Assembly (NCBI GenBank): GCA_963170755.1
Contig: OY720675.1
Span: 111,442,821 to 111,506,820, forward strand
DNA: 64,000 nucleotides
Source: Amphimallon solstitiale
Taxonomy: Eukaryota > Arthropoda > Insecta > Coleoptera > Scarabaeidae
Reading direction: 5' to 3'
A program made the translations under genes and the position numbers. The notes under the pieces were generated by a model. The model made no database searches. It was given only the letters and a program-made list of their open reading frames with translations, and was not told where the DNA came from. Shown here piece by piece: positions 32,179 to 45,080 of this stretch. How positions within the stretch are numbered: position 1 is the first letter of the stretch; every line of letters begins with the position of its first letter.

Positions 32179-35100
32179 AGGATAATGCAATATTTTGTAG
32201 TATTTCTATTTGTAAAAATTTTAAATATAAATTGAAGTATGTTATACACACATTTTTTTGTACTAAAGTTCAAACAAAATTATAGCTCGCTTGAACAACT
32301 ATTTTTTTTATTAAAATAGATGTATTTACGTTTTCTAAAATAAAATTTAATATACATTTGATTGCTAACCCGAAAGGTTACATTTTTTAGTCAGTGTTAT
32401 CAGTCCGACTCTATCTTCTCTATTCTGAGAAGCTTACATTACAAAATTTATTGTTATTTTCACAATACCTTTATTTGGTAGCAATATATTACTCAAAGGA
32501 TCAATTACAAGACAGTTGAGGTTTAACAAACTTTAAAAATAAGTTTGACTTTTAGAATAAAGTAAATAATATCGTACGATTAACCACATGCTAACTTTTA
32601 TTCATTAGTTTCCTAATTTATTGTAAATTTATTCTTAAGTTTTGTATAAGAGTTAATACTTGCTATTTGATGGCAAAACTAAAAGTTAAAATTTGGTGGT
32701 CACTGTTATAGGAAGCATCGATGATAATGTCTCATTGTTATACCCAAGCCTGTCATGGATCTTATGTTAATGTCTCGTTGTATTCATTGCCAGTATCAAA
32801 ACTAGCAAAGAAACCAACCCTCAGAGCACATGTATCGTGCTTTGAAGCCCGTGATCTCTCACTATGAGGCGAGAACGCAAAATACTGGACCAAGAGCCCG
32901 ACATACAAACTTCTTGGTTAAAATTACTTATACCACGACTGAATTGGAATTAATTTTAGCTCTCACGATAATGTAGAATATAAGCTGCTAATTTACTAGC
33001 TAGCTTCAAGGATTCTCCTTGACGTACGGCTGTCAGTTTGTATATAAATTAACAATAAGATATTTCAGTTTAAAGTGTATAATATGATTATTTTGACAAC
33101 TACACTGTTAAAATGATACCAGACAACTCTCAATAAGAAGTTTAAAGTAGCTGTCAACAAAATTGGGGAAAAAACAATTTGCCAAAAAACTGATGACGAA
33201 TTTTATAACTATAATCATTTTAATATCACCTCTTTTAACGATAAATTTAATGCCCAACCGATGAAACTTATAGCTTACATAAAGTCAAATAATGATGATG
33301 ATTGTTATTAACATATTGTTCCTTCTGCAATTCAACGATAAAATATATTCAACAATTATTTCTTGTATTAAATTTATATGAAAAAATGCAAATCTCCGAT
33401 TTTCATAATATAGGTAGATAGTATAATTTACCACAATTTTTTACGCGTTGCTATAAACGATACATATTCACAGCTGTAGCAACTTGGTGTAGGTTAAATT
33501 ATATTCCTGAACATTTCATCCACGCACCATTTGATTACGATGTAATTGACAATAGTGTCGCTTCTTTCAATTTAATCAGTATCTACTCTGAGAATAACCT
33601 TTATGGGAAAGTAATAACAGAACATAAATACGATTCTCCACTTAAAATTACTGACTAACACTAACTCAACACTCTTGTGTGACTTATAAAATATAATATA
33701 CCTAATACTAAATTGCTGTAAGATATATACTTTTTTGTTTGGTCGGAGGAAATCCTATATATATACTTTGATTCCAGTAAAAATATATTAATTTTGATAA
33801 TAATATCGGCACTGTATTATTGAACTCTATTATGCAGTATATAATTCCAAATAGTTGGTTTATCATGTACATAACTGCAGCTCCCACAGTGTTGACACAC
33901 ATATCAACGCCGGACTGAAAGTGTTGGATAGCTTTTAAACTATGAATATATTCTAATAAAATTAATAGGAAATGAAAAACAAGGACATAATCACGGCCAG
34001 TTAAAAGGCTGTTTGCATTGGAGAACATATCTTCTAAGTAATCACTGGGAAAGAATAAATAGGAATAGGTTTTACAATGTGTAATTATTGCATGTTTTAG
34101 TATTATCATAATTTCTGGATGCATATACAAAAAATAATGCAGTAAATTTAATGGCAGCATTTTGGCTGTCTCAGTATGTAAGTAGAATGGGAGAATTTAA
34201 AATTTTGTGTAAGAGAACACAGAGTAATAATATTAATGTTCAGTTACAAAATAATTTATTGTAACAATTAAATAGCAAAATGGAAATAAAGACAATTATT
34301 AAGCTCTTGATTCAAATACAAATTATAAGAATTTATGGAATCGCAACTATATAATAAAATAAACACAGTAATAACTTGCTTAGAGGAGAAATACGTTTTA
34401 CAAAATTAAGATACAATATTCAATTTATTTCTTAAGTGAAATATTGGTATAAACTGATAAAACAACGTTATGAAATCTATTACAACACACATGCAGCTTA
34501 AATTTACTACTTATCTTAATATTATTTTTGTAAATGTTTTCATTATTGATTGATATCTCACTATTTGTATTTTTTATCATCAAAGCACGTAACGAGAAAG
34601 GGCTCTAAAATTCAACTGGCTCAACCGAAACCAACCGCTTCACTTGTTTAATTCAAAATACGGACAACTGTTGCTGCTGAGAGTGAAGGGACTTTGTGAA
34701 CCTGCGCCTTAGCTTTGCCCGGAAGGTCAATTGTTTAATTTCTATCTTATATGTGGTTTTTGAAAATATTCTAGGATAATAATATTCCTGAACTGCTATG
34801 TACATACATATATTAAATTTGTTTCTGCGGCGTTCTTCGACGTTGTAAATGTTATTCAATAATGATGTAGTTATATAGTGTCTGTTATGTAATATTGTTT
34901 GATGAAAGTTTAGAAATTCAAAACGAACAATATTTAATGAATGTACACTTTATTTACATGGATATTTTTATATGTAACACCATCTGGCTTTTTTAACTTT
35001 TATTGACCTTTGTATTTATTTGTCTTACAAGGCTAATGCTCATTAAGAGGTTCTCGAAAGATTGAACTTTCCGTTAAGTTTGAATATAATAAATAATATT

Positions 35101-35179
35101 TGTTAAATAGGTTGTACATTTTTTATGATTTACCAATATACGCAATTAGAATTATCATATATAGAGAAATAGACTCTCC
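32179..35179. other. Gene-poor AT-rich stretch
   Basis: I see no supportable gene, RNA or element end. The minus-strand frame 33708-34160 has no recognisable motif and is rich in AT-encoded residues. Confidence 0.5.
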
Positions 35180-37600
35180 AACTTCCTTTTTTTTCCAGGC
35201 CTGTTCGACTTACGACCTCAGTTTGTACCGCAGCCATTACGGCGTATTGTGCATAAAGCATCTTTGTTTCTACGTTCCGTTGCCAAAAAATGCGTTGTAT
35301 CGTGTGATCCAGTGCCTCACAGTTTGCTAGGATATGCCTGGTTCCTTATTGCAGAGTCTACAGCTAAGGTCTCCATCATACAGGCCTCGTATATTGTTGA
35401 GATGCACTGTAACGGGTGCATGACCAGTCAAAAGACCAGGTCTTATTCGCAGCAGTTCTCTACTCATATGTAGTAATTTTATAGCCCTTTTGTTGCATGG
35501 ATGGCGAATAAATTCCTTACCATGATTTTGTTCTGGAATTGTTCCCCAGTCTTTGACGTGGCTTCGGGTCATACCTTTTAGTACCTCCAGAGCCGGTTCT
35601 GGGCTTATGAATTTTGTATCTGATCCTCTTCTAGCGAGTTTATCAACTTTTTTGTTGCCCTCGATTGTTCTATATCCTAGCACCCTGTTTAGTTTTGTCT
35701 CATTCTGGTCTGGTCTTCCAGTGCTTTAAGTTCTTCAAGGCATTCCCAAACAAGACTTGCCGATACTTTTGGCTTGATATTGCCCTCAGTGCCGCTTTAC
35801 TGTCAGATAATATTAGAATCCCCCGGTGACTGACGGCATTCTTTTTTTTCGTTTTTTATAGCACATTGGAGTGTAGCATATACCTCTGCCTGAAACACAA
35901 AAACATACCTCGCCAGTGAATAGTATTTACTCTGCGGCAGAGTAGATTTAGCTGCGGTTTTCAACCCGTCTGTGTACCAAATCTGATCCCGACTGCTGAT
36001 ACCCTACATACCATTTTTATATTCGAATGTTTCTGGAATGCTTACTTCAAATAGCCCGTTTAGGCTATATCGCCTTACCATGTGGTATGCTTTGATGTCT
36101 AGAACGTTTCTATCCACAAGCTCTGCAACTGGTATACCTATGTCCTGCCGTTGTTTTGATATTGACGGTATTTAGCTACACCTTAAAGGCACCCATCCTG
36201 GCGTTTCACTGTATCACAAAGTGAGGAGGCGGGATACCCAAGAAAGCCTCCATGGCTGCATTTGGATTGGTGTGCATTCAACCCGTCATGGCCAAACAGG
36301 TAAGTCTTTGCACATTGTAGTTGTAAATTTTTTTGTTCTGTCTTAAGCCACCATGCTAGAGAGGTATACGTTAGGATACGTTTTTACCACAATGTGAAGT
36401 ACATCATGTCCGCTCTTAAACACCATTGCTTCCCTTGTAAGCGTCTAGTTATCATTAATGATGTCACCTCCTTCTTGGTAATGTTTTCCAGGTGTTAATT
36501 CCAGGTAGGCCTTGAGTCTAGTGTTACTCATGAATACTTTACTTTCTACGAGATTTTTATATTTTCTCCCCTCAGGGTAAGTGGTTAAAAATCCCCCAGC
36601 TTACGCCTTCGGGTAAATGTTACAAAGGTAGATCTTTGTAACATTTACCTACTAATATTTAGTCCCTCACTATCTACCCATCTTGACGTCCGATTAAGCG
36701 CGTCCTGCATGCGCTCTCTAACCGTTGACTTAAATTTGCCCCGTGATATGACGACTATGTTGTCAGCATACCCAAGGACTTGGTGTTCCCATCGTTGAGC
36801 CTGTCCAGCAATTCAACCGCCGTTAGGTTACACAGGAGCTGGAACACTACCCTACCCAGCAGAAATCGACGGCCATCCGTGCCTTCAGAGCATTCCCTGC
36901 GACAGTTGCTTCTACTAACGTTCCTTTTACCATAGAGTCGATCCATACACCGCAGGTATCCTCCACTCGCCTCTGTCTGAGAGATTTGGTTATTGAATCA
37001 AACTAGGTATTGTAAAATGCCCCCTCTACGGCCAGAAAAGCACCGAGCATTACCTCCCCGCAGTCCAGCGTGCTTCCACCTTGCTAATCAGTCGGTGAAG
37101 CGCCGTTTCTGTAGAAATACCTGTTCGACAGGCATACTGGTCTATTTATCAATACACCACCTCTAATATGCCTGTTTATGAGTGTCTTAAGTGCAAAATA
37201 CTTAAGTCTTAGAGACTTTTCCGTATGCTGTCCTATCTACCCAGGTTTTGGTATGAACGTTGTTAACCCATGACGTCTCTGAGCCGTTGGTATATATCCA
37301 GAGGTTAGGCTGCTCCTTAAATGTTACAGAGCATTCTGTACACAAGGTCAGTCGCTTTTGTAACATTATGGGATCAATTCGTCCGTTCCGGGAGATTTGT
37401 ATGGGTCAAATGTACTAATAGCCGATTTGACTTTCTCATAGCAGATTACTTTTTTCAAATTCAGACAGTCTTTTCTGGACATCCTTCGAAATTCTGGCTC
37501 AGGCAATAATTCCTGAGTTAGATCCACTATCTGTGATCCAAATAAGTGTAATTTTAGGAATTTCCTAACAGTCTTCACATGTATTCTTTATAATCTGGCA
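35180..37600 (-). pseudogene. Decayed R1/I-type LINE with RNase H
   Basis: Minus strand, in broken frames from right to left. KVKSAISTFDPYKSPGTDEL (about 37400) is the reverse transcriptase start. Motif A is degenerate near 37050. VVFQLLCNLTAVELLDRLND (36850-36780) corresponds to the conserved LSPLLWNL..DELL block. GYADNIVVISRGKF at about 36760 is the catalytic YADD with the last D replaced. An open frame (35683-35327) encodes the RNase H end, EGNKKVDKLARRGSD, plus the C-terminal GLLTGHAPVTVHL and a Cys pair, DLSCRLCNKE, found after RNase H in R1/I/LOA-like elements. RNase H would remove element RNA after copying. Multiple stops make it dead. Confidence 0.68.
36612..36649. repeat. Perfect 16-bp hairpin inside the LINE
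   Basis: GGTAAATGTTACAAAG at 36612-36627 is the exact inverse of 36634-36649, with a 6-nt loop. Related words (AAATGTTAC, TTTGTAACATT) recur at 37318-37370. It interrupts the reverse transcriptase reading and may be a tiny insertion. Confidence 0.75.
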
Positions 37601-38109
37601 CATTCTTGAGTACTTTCTGCTTCTTCATAGTGCTCCTCCAATACCCCTTCTTAGATTTCCTCAACTCTCTGTTGAACCTGGTCATTGTGGTTCTGTATGT
37701 TTCCCACTATTTTCTACGTTAAAGTCTTTCCTGATTTGTCCCTTTAATGCCGCAAGGTCTTCATCCTACCAGTGCGTATGCCAGACCTTGATATGGCTAA
37801 CAAATTGTTGTGAAATACTAAATCAATGTTTATTTTACCGTTTACTTCGAATGAAGTAATTACTGTTATCTGTACATTAAAGATACTGATGATGATACTG
37901 CATCTACAATATTAAATGATTTCGGGATATATGTTATTGATATACTCACATATTTAATAAAAGTGTCGGTCCAAGAAGGAATATTTTCCAGCTTATTAAA
38001 AATTTCTGTTGTGGTTTCATTCATAAAAAAGAGTCCGTATCTAACGTGTCTAATTATAGGCCAATCGCGATAGAGTATTTTACACTGGAAAGACTGGAAC
38101 TTTTTTTGC
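37601..38109. other. LINE flank, unassigned
   Basis: Probably the degraded 5' part of the R1/I-type LINE up to about 37800, then anonymous DNA. No motif is strong enough to place. Confidence 0.35.
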
Positions 38110-38740
38110 AAGGGCGAGTCCACAACAACCGCATTATTTGATTTTCATAACGAATTAATGATAATAACAGCGTTGATCACCTGTTGCATTTTTTTGTAAT
38201 ATTAAATAGGCTTTCGATTGTGAGCAAGACGAAAAACTAACGGAGAAGCTGTTATTATACAGGATACGTAGATTTGTGAATGGGTGGCTTACTTCGTTTT
38301 CATGAGTTTAGGAAACCTTCTAGTGACGTTGTTCAGTTTCTATCAGAAGTGTATGCAGATGACATGTCTCTTCTTCATACTCCCGACATGTATTAATGTT
38401 CTGCACCAATGGTTCACAAACAATAAATTATTATTGAATCTCGAGAAAAACGAAGTTGATTTCCATACAACAGAGAAAAGTGTAAATTTTGGTATGCTAA
38501 ATTGAGAACAATAACCTTTTTCCCTATAATTCGACAACATTCTTAGATATAAGTTTCGAGGATAATTTACTATAAAGTAAATACACTAACAACTCCTCTC
38601 TCCAGAAAATCTTACCAATTCCGACGTCTGCGATCTACTTTAAGCTAACAAATTTAAGAGATAGAATCTCGTATCCGATATGGAATTGTTTCTTGGGGAG
38701 CATCAACAAGTGCCAAACAATGTTTACTGTAACTGGTTTA
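38110..38740 (+). pseudogene. CR1/jockey-like LINE reverse transcriptase fragment
   Basis: In shifting frames the block shows motif A remnants (AFDCEQDEKLTEKLLLYRI, RRFVNGW), catalytic VYADDMSLLHTP at about 38345, the following helix HQWFTNNKLLLNLEKNE (38400-38460), and ESRIRYGIVSWGAST at about 38660. This is the usual motif order of the central and C-terminal reverse transcriptase. Frameshifts lie between each block and there is no 3' tail. Confidence 0.65.
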
Positions 38741-38999
38741 TTGGGAGATACTTGCTGAAGGTCATTTCAATAATTAATAAATAACACAAAGTTTAGTTTT
38801 AAAGATATATCATATATACTAAAACATTTTTAACGCGGAACATAAGGATTTGCTTGCTAAAAATTCTTCTTCATGTTAACTTTTGTTGTGGGTCCAATTT
38901 GAAAGAAATTAGTATTTCATTTAATAAATCAAACATATCTCTACCAGTTGTATTGCTTTAATTACATGAATATGTTCTTTTTCATTATTACTTCATTAA

Positions 39000-40200
39000 T
39001 TGGCCAGTTTTAAGTATTTCAACAGTGTCTCGAATTTACAATGAATTCCAGAGCACAAGCTGCATAAATTGTGACCACAGGAAACGTATTAGAAATCCAT
39101 TTGCCGTTACAGAAGAAACTAAAATGAACATTTGTTTGATGGTTGAAAACGAGGGCTTTACAAGCTTAAATATGTCTGTCGACCAGTTCTACATTTCAAG
39201 AAGCAGTTGCCATAAAGCGTTGAAGACCGAAAAGTACAAATCTTATAAAACTAAAAATGTTCACAAATTGTTACCAACCAATTTCTTCCCAAGAATGGAA
39301 TTTTGCCAATTATCGATAGAAAAATACATATAATGGTCCAAATGTGTTAACAAGAATTCTATTTTCTGATGAGTGTACATATGCTTTGGATGGCGAGAGG
39401 CTAACAAGCAGTGGCCTCAGAAAGTTAATGTTTGGTTGGGATTAGTGCCGAATAACATGTTGAGGCCATTTTCTATCAATGGGAAATTAAAACAACAGAA
39501 ATATGTATTTAGATCTGCTTTATAATAATAATAATATACGTTTAGTAGCAATTGCTCTAAATTTTACATATTCTTGTTTACAAATTGAACTAGACGTTCG
39601 AATCTGATATTACATATTGATTGACAGCATTTATCCATTAATGCAAAATGCCCCCACTAAATTGAAACATGTACATGCAACAGTATAAAATTTCTGTTAT
39701 CTAATTATATAACCTACTTTTAAATATATTTACAAATACTTAAACTAGAACTTAAAATAGACCTACGGAAGTAATATTACATATACAATGTCAGCACCTG
39801 TTTGTTAATGCAGCACCTCACTAAATTGAAATACATATGTATATTGTGCAAAAACAAGTGCATGAACACACATCAATAAAAACACCAACGATGCAATGTT
39901 AGTATATGTTTTTTACATGACTAAACAAACTACTTTTAAATGTATATACAAATACGCAATTCCAAATTCCTAAATGTAACTTATTTAGATGAAAGTAGGC
40001 CCCCGCCTTGGTGAGTTGCAAGCTAGTAGGGAAACAATATTCCAGCAAGACGGAGGACTAGCCCATAGTGCTGTCACAATCACTAAAGTTGGAAGAGACG
40101 TTTGCAACTCTATTACCGTGCGATTGCAAAAAACTCGTAGAAATTTTTACGATCAGTTAGGATATTGCCGAAGACAAACATTTTGATCAATTTCTGAAAA
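39000..40200 (+). pseudogene. Old mariner-like transposase remnant
   Basis: An open frame (39025-39333) carries a helix-turn-helix half (FYISRSSCHKALKTEKYKSY) with a NICLMVENEG segment before it. Just downstream, in other frames, are RILFSDECTYALDGE, containing the first catalytic Asp, and QWPQKVNVWLGLVPN. A further frame (39989-40186) has IFQQDGGLAHSAV with the second Asp, and NSITVRLQKTRRN. The family is the same as the mariner-like copy at 40964, but this copy is older and more broken, with about 450 bp of unrelated AT-rich DNA (39535-39985) between the blocks. Confidence 0.55.
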
Positions 40201-40427
40201 TTATTTTTATGTTACTTAAGTCAATAAATTATTCTACATTCTGTAAAATTACATTTACTATTATTATTTATACCGCAACAAAAGTTAACAAGCAAATGCC
40301 TATGTTCAGCGTTAAAAAAAGCGCTGTATATTTTCACCTAATGAAGCTACACTGTGGTGCAATATATGTAGCATCTACATTAAATATATTTAAAACTAAA
40401 CTTTGCGTTATTTATTAGTATTTGTGT

Positions 40428-40450
40428 GACCCGAAAGTCCTTAGTGAGAA
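40428..40450 (+). repeat. Stray mariner-like terminus
   Basis: GTGACCCGAAAGTCCTTAGT resembles the right end of the neighbouring element (ATGACCCGAAAGTCTTAGAT, about 42365) in the same orientation. It is probably the right end of the older copy at 39000-40200. Confidence 0.45.
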
Positions 40451-40534
40451 GCATAGTAGGAGCCCGCAATAGTGATTCGTGTCGACCAATCTTTCGACAC
40501 TTTCATGCATATTTACTCTGGAAATGACCTACTA

Positions 40535-42403
40535 CATAGGGTCATATATCTCCATTATTATTGAACGATTTTTTTTGAAATTTCAAATGTAGATACTTTA
40601 TTGAATGAGGATTGTTCTGTTACCTTTGAAATTAGTGAAAGTTAAAAAATGTATTTTCCACTCATCGTTCTTTTTTTTCAAATTCCACGAAAATATCTTT
40701 AGATGGTTAAGCACCAAAAATCAAGCCTTTACAGAAAAAATGAAGTAAACAAAATTTTGGTTTCAGAGATAACTCAAATTATGTTGTTAAAAATGTAATT
40801 TAATTATTAACACAATTACTGCATAGAGAACTTTGAGAACATTTGAATAACGTTGCCGGGATTTAATTTGTACATCCCTCATAATTTTAAAAAAAAGTCA
40901 AATGTCATTGTTAACAGTGCAGTAAAAAGTGTTAATTTCGATTTTTTTCCCTTTCGAATAAAAATGGCTGAATTGCCTATGTATCTCAAAAAAGAACTCA
41001 TTTTGACTTATGGTGATTGTCACAAGGACTTAAACGAAACCGTAAGAGTTCTTGTCGAACGTCACCAGAACGAAGGCCTTTCAAAATTTAAAGTCAAAAG
41101 AATAATAAATTTATTTGAAGACACAGGAAGTGTCCGCGAATTAAAGCGTGTAAGGGAAATGCCAGTCACTGGGAAACAAGAAATAGTGGGTGTTGTAGTG
41201 GAGGTACTCGAACAAAATCCAACAAGAAGTGTACGAAATATTTCTCAAGTTTTGGACGTGCAGGTTTCAAGTTCCATCCATAAAATATTAAAATCAAAAA
41301 AATATCATCCTTTTAAAATTTCTTTGCACCAAGAGTTGTCTGAAAATGATATGATTAATAGATTAAATTTTTGTTACTTCATGCTGCAAACCATTGAAGA
41401 CGATCCTGATTTTATCAGGAGGATGCTTTTCTCTGATGTATCAACGTTTAAAAGCAATAGTGCTGTAAATTGCCACAATATGCGTTACAGGGCAATTGAA
41501 AATCCGCACTGCATGTAATAACGCCACACCTTTTTGATGGAAATTTGAATGGCGCCATGTACCTATTATTTTTACAAAATGAATTTCACAATTTAATTGG
41601 ACATCTACCACGAAATCAAATGGCCTTTATGCAAGAAGGAGGGCCGCCACATTTCGCTAGACCAGTCCGTGCTCATTTAGATACAACTTTTGGACCTCGA
41701 TGGGTAGGAAGAGGAGGCCCAATACCTTGGTCGGCCCGATCATCAGACCTCACCCCCTGTGACTACTTCCTGTGGGGATTCGTCAAAACAAAAGTTTATT
41801 CAACGCCGCCTACAACTCCTGAAGATTTGCAGAACAGAATCCGAGAAGCATTTGCATCAATAAATGCGAAACGTAATTGATGATTTTAGGATTCGTTTAG
41901 AGAGATGAATTGAAGCGGATGGTGGTACATTCGAATATCTACTATGACATTTTCATCTGATTTTTGTTCTAGTGTTCTCGTTTTCTGTCGTTCTTTGTTA
42001 TCAACTTTTGTTTTTAAATTGACTACTTTCAGACCAGAAATTCAAAGTTTCAACGCTCTTGTTGCCCCGAAAACCCTACTTAACCTTTATTGGCAGTTTA
42101 GTGGAGTATCTATGGGTGTTCTGTGAGTTTAATTGTTTGCATACTGTAAAGACATTAACAATAAGATTCACTGAAAACTGGAAGGTCTGGAACCAGTATC
42201 TTGCATTTAATAAAGTATGCTGCCTTTAACTCGCCTGAATATACAATAACAGGAAATAAAAGCTAGTCGAATTCACGTTTTAAAGACTATGGTTGTTTCT
42301 TCACTTAATAAATTGTCTATATTCCAAATTTTATAAAAATTCATTCAATAATAATGGAGATATATGACCCGAAAGTCTTAGATGGGACACCTGTATATTC
42401 AAA
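40535..42403 (+). mobile_element. Mariner-like element with inverted ends
   Basis: The left end, GGGTCATATATCTCCATTAT at about 40538, is the inverse of the right end ATAATGGAGATATATGACCC at 42351-42370. The right terminus continues to GGGACACCTGTATA, consistent with TA insertion. The outermost left bases are lost or diverged. The broken transposase lies between. Confidence 0.7.
40964..41880 (+). pseudogene. Mariner-like (IS630/Tc1) transposase, catalytic residues mutated
   Basis: The ATG at 40964 begins MAELPMYLKKELILTYGDCH, an N-terminal helical DNA-binding region (DUF4817-like). It continues with LVERHQNEGLSKFKVKRIIN and SSIHKILKSKKYHPFK, up to MLFSDVSTFKSN, where the expected D-E-X-T-F has lost its Glu. 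A stop at 41516 and a short deletion follow. The frame resumes at 41545 with GAMYLLFLQNEF, then FMQEGGPPHFARPV, where the catalytic Asp of QDGAPPH is Glu. It ends GRGGPIPWSARSSDLTPCDY, FLWGFVKTKVY with the third acidic residue kept. Two of the key sites are changed, so it cannot be active. Confidence 0.78.
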
Positions 42404-42479
42404 CATAAACATTGCTTTGACCGAAACATCAAACATTAATGATTATTATTGATTATAGTACCAGGAGAGAAAGTAATGT

Positions 42480-42905
42480 TCACAGGCAACAACATTCCTT
42501 ACAACCTTACAAATTACTATCCAAAATGCAGATAACCTAGGTCTTCGCATATTTAATAAATTACCACCAGATATACAAAATAACATCAGCTTTAAACTCA
42601 TTCAAGTTTAATCAAAAGAAATTTCTTATGGAGCATCTGTGCTATTCACTTAACGAATTCTGGTTACTTTAATACTTACAAATACGCTTTTCCAGTAAAG
42701 AAATTTTTTCGTTATTATCTAGCAAATTATTTTATTATATATTAACATTAAGTTGACTGTTTGTACTTTGTTGTCTATATGTATACTCTTGTTACTTTCG
42801 TCATTTTTCTTTTGTATTCCTCAATTCCATCATTTATGTTTTTTGTAACTATTACATACACTTGTAAGTGTCTTCGTAATAAAGTATGTTACATATTATT
42901 ATTAT
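42480..42905 (+). mobile_element. LINE C-terminus and tail fragment
   Basis: LGLRIFNKLPPDIQNNISFK (about 42535-42600) is the C-terminal motif of CR1/jockey-type reverse transcriptases. It is followed by a 3' leader with AATAAAGTATG and an (ATT)n run near 42890-42905. It is 5'-truncated and frameshifted. Confidence 0.55.
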
Positions 42906-43681
42906 TTATGATTTATTTATTTGATGCCCTAATTATTCTATGCTCTATATATATTTATACTATTAATTGATACCATGTAATGCAGGATAAAATGTTAATA
43001 ATACGTCATCTCATTATTATTGCATAGAGTGCTGCGTTAGTAATGTTTGTAAGTTACTAGCAGCACTCGACTACCTTTTGACTTCCCGTCAGATTGGAAA
43101 TTAATCCAATTAGTTAAATTAATGAAAAATCGATACCAATAAACCCCGCAAGGCTAGTTATATTACAAGGAAATGTCTAAGGAATAATCCATTGAAACAT
43201 AGGCTCTAGAGATAGCTTTATAGTTCTATAGGATTTTTTTAGGAAAAGATTTCTCCTGATCAACATATACCGTAGTCGACAAATTTTAATTTCGGTTTAC
43301 AGCAATACTACCTATCTATCCCCACTGATCTGTATAATATAAATGGATAAGCAATGCAATAGGATGCGCGTGGAATTTTTATGCCAAATTGAATACTTAA
43401 CTCGGGGCTTACGAGCATGCGCAGTTCCTAGTCTTTTGACAATCGAATGTGAAATCACTAAAGTTCCGAACGCCGATTTCAATAGACGTACCCCAAGCAG
43501 CATGATCACAATTTTAGAGAAGGATGAAAATTTGCTAATGTAGAACAAGCGTGCATATAGTGATTTTGCTACTAGGGGTACTAGCTTTTTGTTTATATTT
43601 TTGAAGTATTTTTATTAAGGAAAATGCGAAAGATATTGAAAAGGATCGAATTATACAATTTCCGCCGTACCATTACTGACA

Positions 43682-45080
43682 TTGTTATCCCAAAATGTTA
43701 TTTCTGGTTTTGTTCTCAAACCATTGAAGCGCATTGTTAAGTGTGCTAAATGTGTGTCTGTACTAGAAGAAATCTCACAAACATCTGTCGATAATGCTAG
43801 TTTTCATCTTTTGAACAGAAAAAATGAGGTGTGGCCCCCACACGACTTTCTTATACGTATGAGCGTTTCAAACTATACAATTTTAAGACTTTTTTTGTAC
43901 AAAACTTATTTAAAATCCTATTCTAAGTATGTACTTTCATTCTCTTAATAAATCGCTATAGAATGCATACTTTGCAAGATATTCGAAAAAAAGTGCTACT
44001 CGCTAAAAGTAAAAGTGCCACTCCCGTCCGAATTTTGAAATTTCATGTATACAAAAAATTTTGAAAATTCAACTCTAAATACTTTTGTACTCTTAATAAA
44101 TATATATAGAATGCATAATTTACGACATATCTGCAAAAAATCGCTATTCGGTAAGAGTAAAAGTGGTACTTCTGGTCCGAATTTTGAAATTTTTTTAATA
44201 CAAAAGATATTTAAAATTATAATTTAAATACTTTTATACTCGTAATGTACCTGCCTAGAAAGCATGACTTGCGAGATATTCGCAAAAAACTGATTTTCGA
44301 TAAGAGTAAAAGACCTACTTCCGGTTGTAATTTCGAAAAACTTTTTTAAGATACTTTGTCTCAAATTTAATTTTGAGTACATTTCAATTCTTTATAAATT
44401 TGTTTAAACTTAGTAATTGACGAAATATTGGCAAAATTCGATTTTTTCACTGAAGTAAACTGCTACTTCCGGTCTACCGTTTTACTGAAAAACTAACCAG
44501 ATCTCAAGAGGGAGATTTTACTACTAAATACAAAATTTGGAATTGATATCTACAGCGGTTTGACCGCTATCGTGGTCTTACACAGACACACAGACAGACA
44601 CACAGACAGACACACGCACAGACATTTTTTAAAAACCACTTTTTCGGTATCAGGGGACGTCAAAACGTGGACATCTGCAAAAATCTCGAGGTCGAAAATT
44701 TTCATCATCACAATACTTCCTTATACTACTTATAAGAAAGTAAAAAATATGGTGCTTTAATACGTCCTTCACAAGATGTCCAAGTACATCATATTCTTGT
44801 ACAAAACAACAATAAACATCCTGCAGAGGCAGTGTTTTTTGAGCTATTTGTACGTTCAATTTCTATTACTTTGTTAGTAGAAAATAAGTACTTTGTATCC
44901 TTAGATATACATATGTTTGATTCATCTATTTTACATGAAAGTCACGTTTCTCTTTTAATTAAGCATGTTGTGCGATGTTATACGAAAATCCGTTGCTATA
45001 GCATTGCAGAGAAACAAATAGAAGTAGAACGTGGGGAATTTGTAAGAAAAAAGCTCTCCAAATTAATACTTTTTTTCTAA
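43682..45080 (+). pseudogene. P/THAP9-like transposase C-terminal remnant, split by insertion
   Basis: Block 1 (43682-43828) reads VISGFVLKPLKRIVKCAKCV then FHLLNRKN, matching the Y-[IV]-[AT]-G-[YF]-V and Cys-pair segment near the end of P-type transposases. Block 2 (44751-45080, open over 109 codons) starts GALIRPSQDVQ and ends HVSLLIKHVVRCYTKIRCYS and FVRKKLSKLILF, the usual last helices. In intact relatives the 'KN-GGLI-PS' motif is continuous, so the 43829-44750 segment is an insertion within that motif. The catalytic centre is absent. Assignment is by pattern, supported by the 8-bp duplication. Confidence 0.62.
43829..44750 (+). mobile_element. Nested repeat element with three about 150-bp units
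   Basis: It starts GTGTGGCCCCCACACGACTT, contains units in which GTCCGAATTTTGAAATTT recurs at 149-150 bp spacing (44026, 44175, 44323), and is followed by CAGATCTCAAGAGGGAGATT, a CACACAGACAGACA microsatellite (44580-44625) and an end near CTTATAAGAAAGTAAAAAAT. The first two thirds are the same sequence as the LINE 5' leader at 5700-6305, in opposite orientation. Its 3' third is not in the LINE. There is no coding capacity. Confidence 0.7.

Noticed and set aside
43343..43543. Frame starting in the left P-type inverted repeat
   Set aside because: It overlaps the terminal repeat and an equal antisense frame; no transposase motif.
44580..44625. CRISPR-like regular spacing in CACACAGACAGACA
   Set aside because: It is a plain microsatellite in an insect-type genome.
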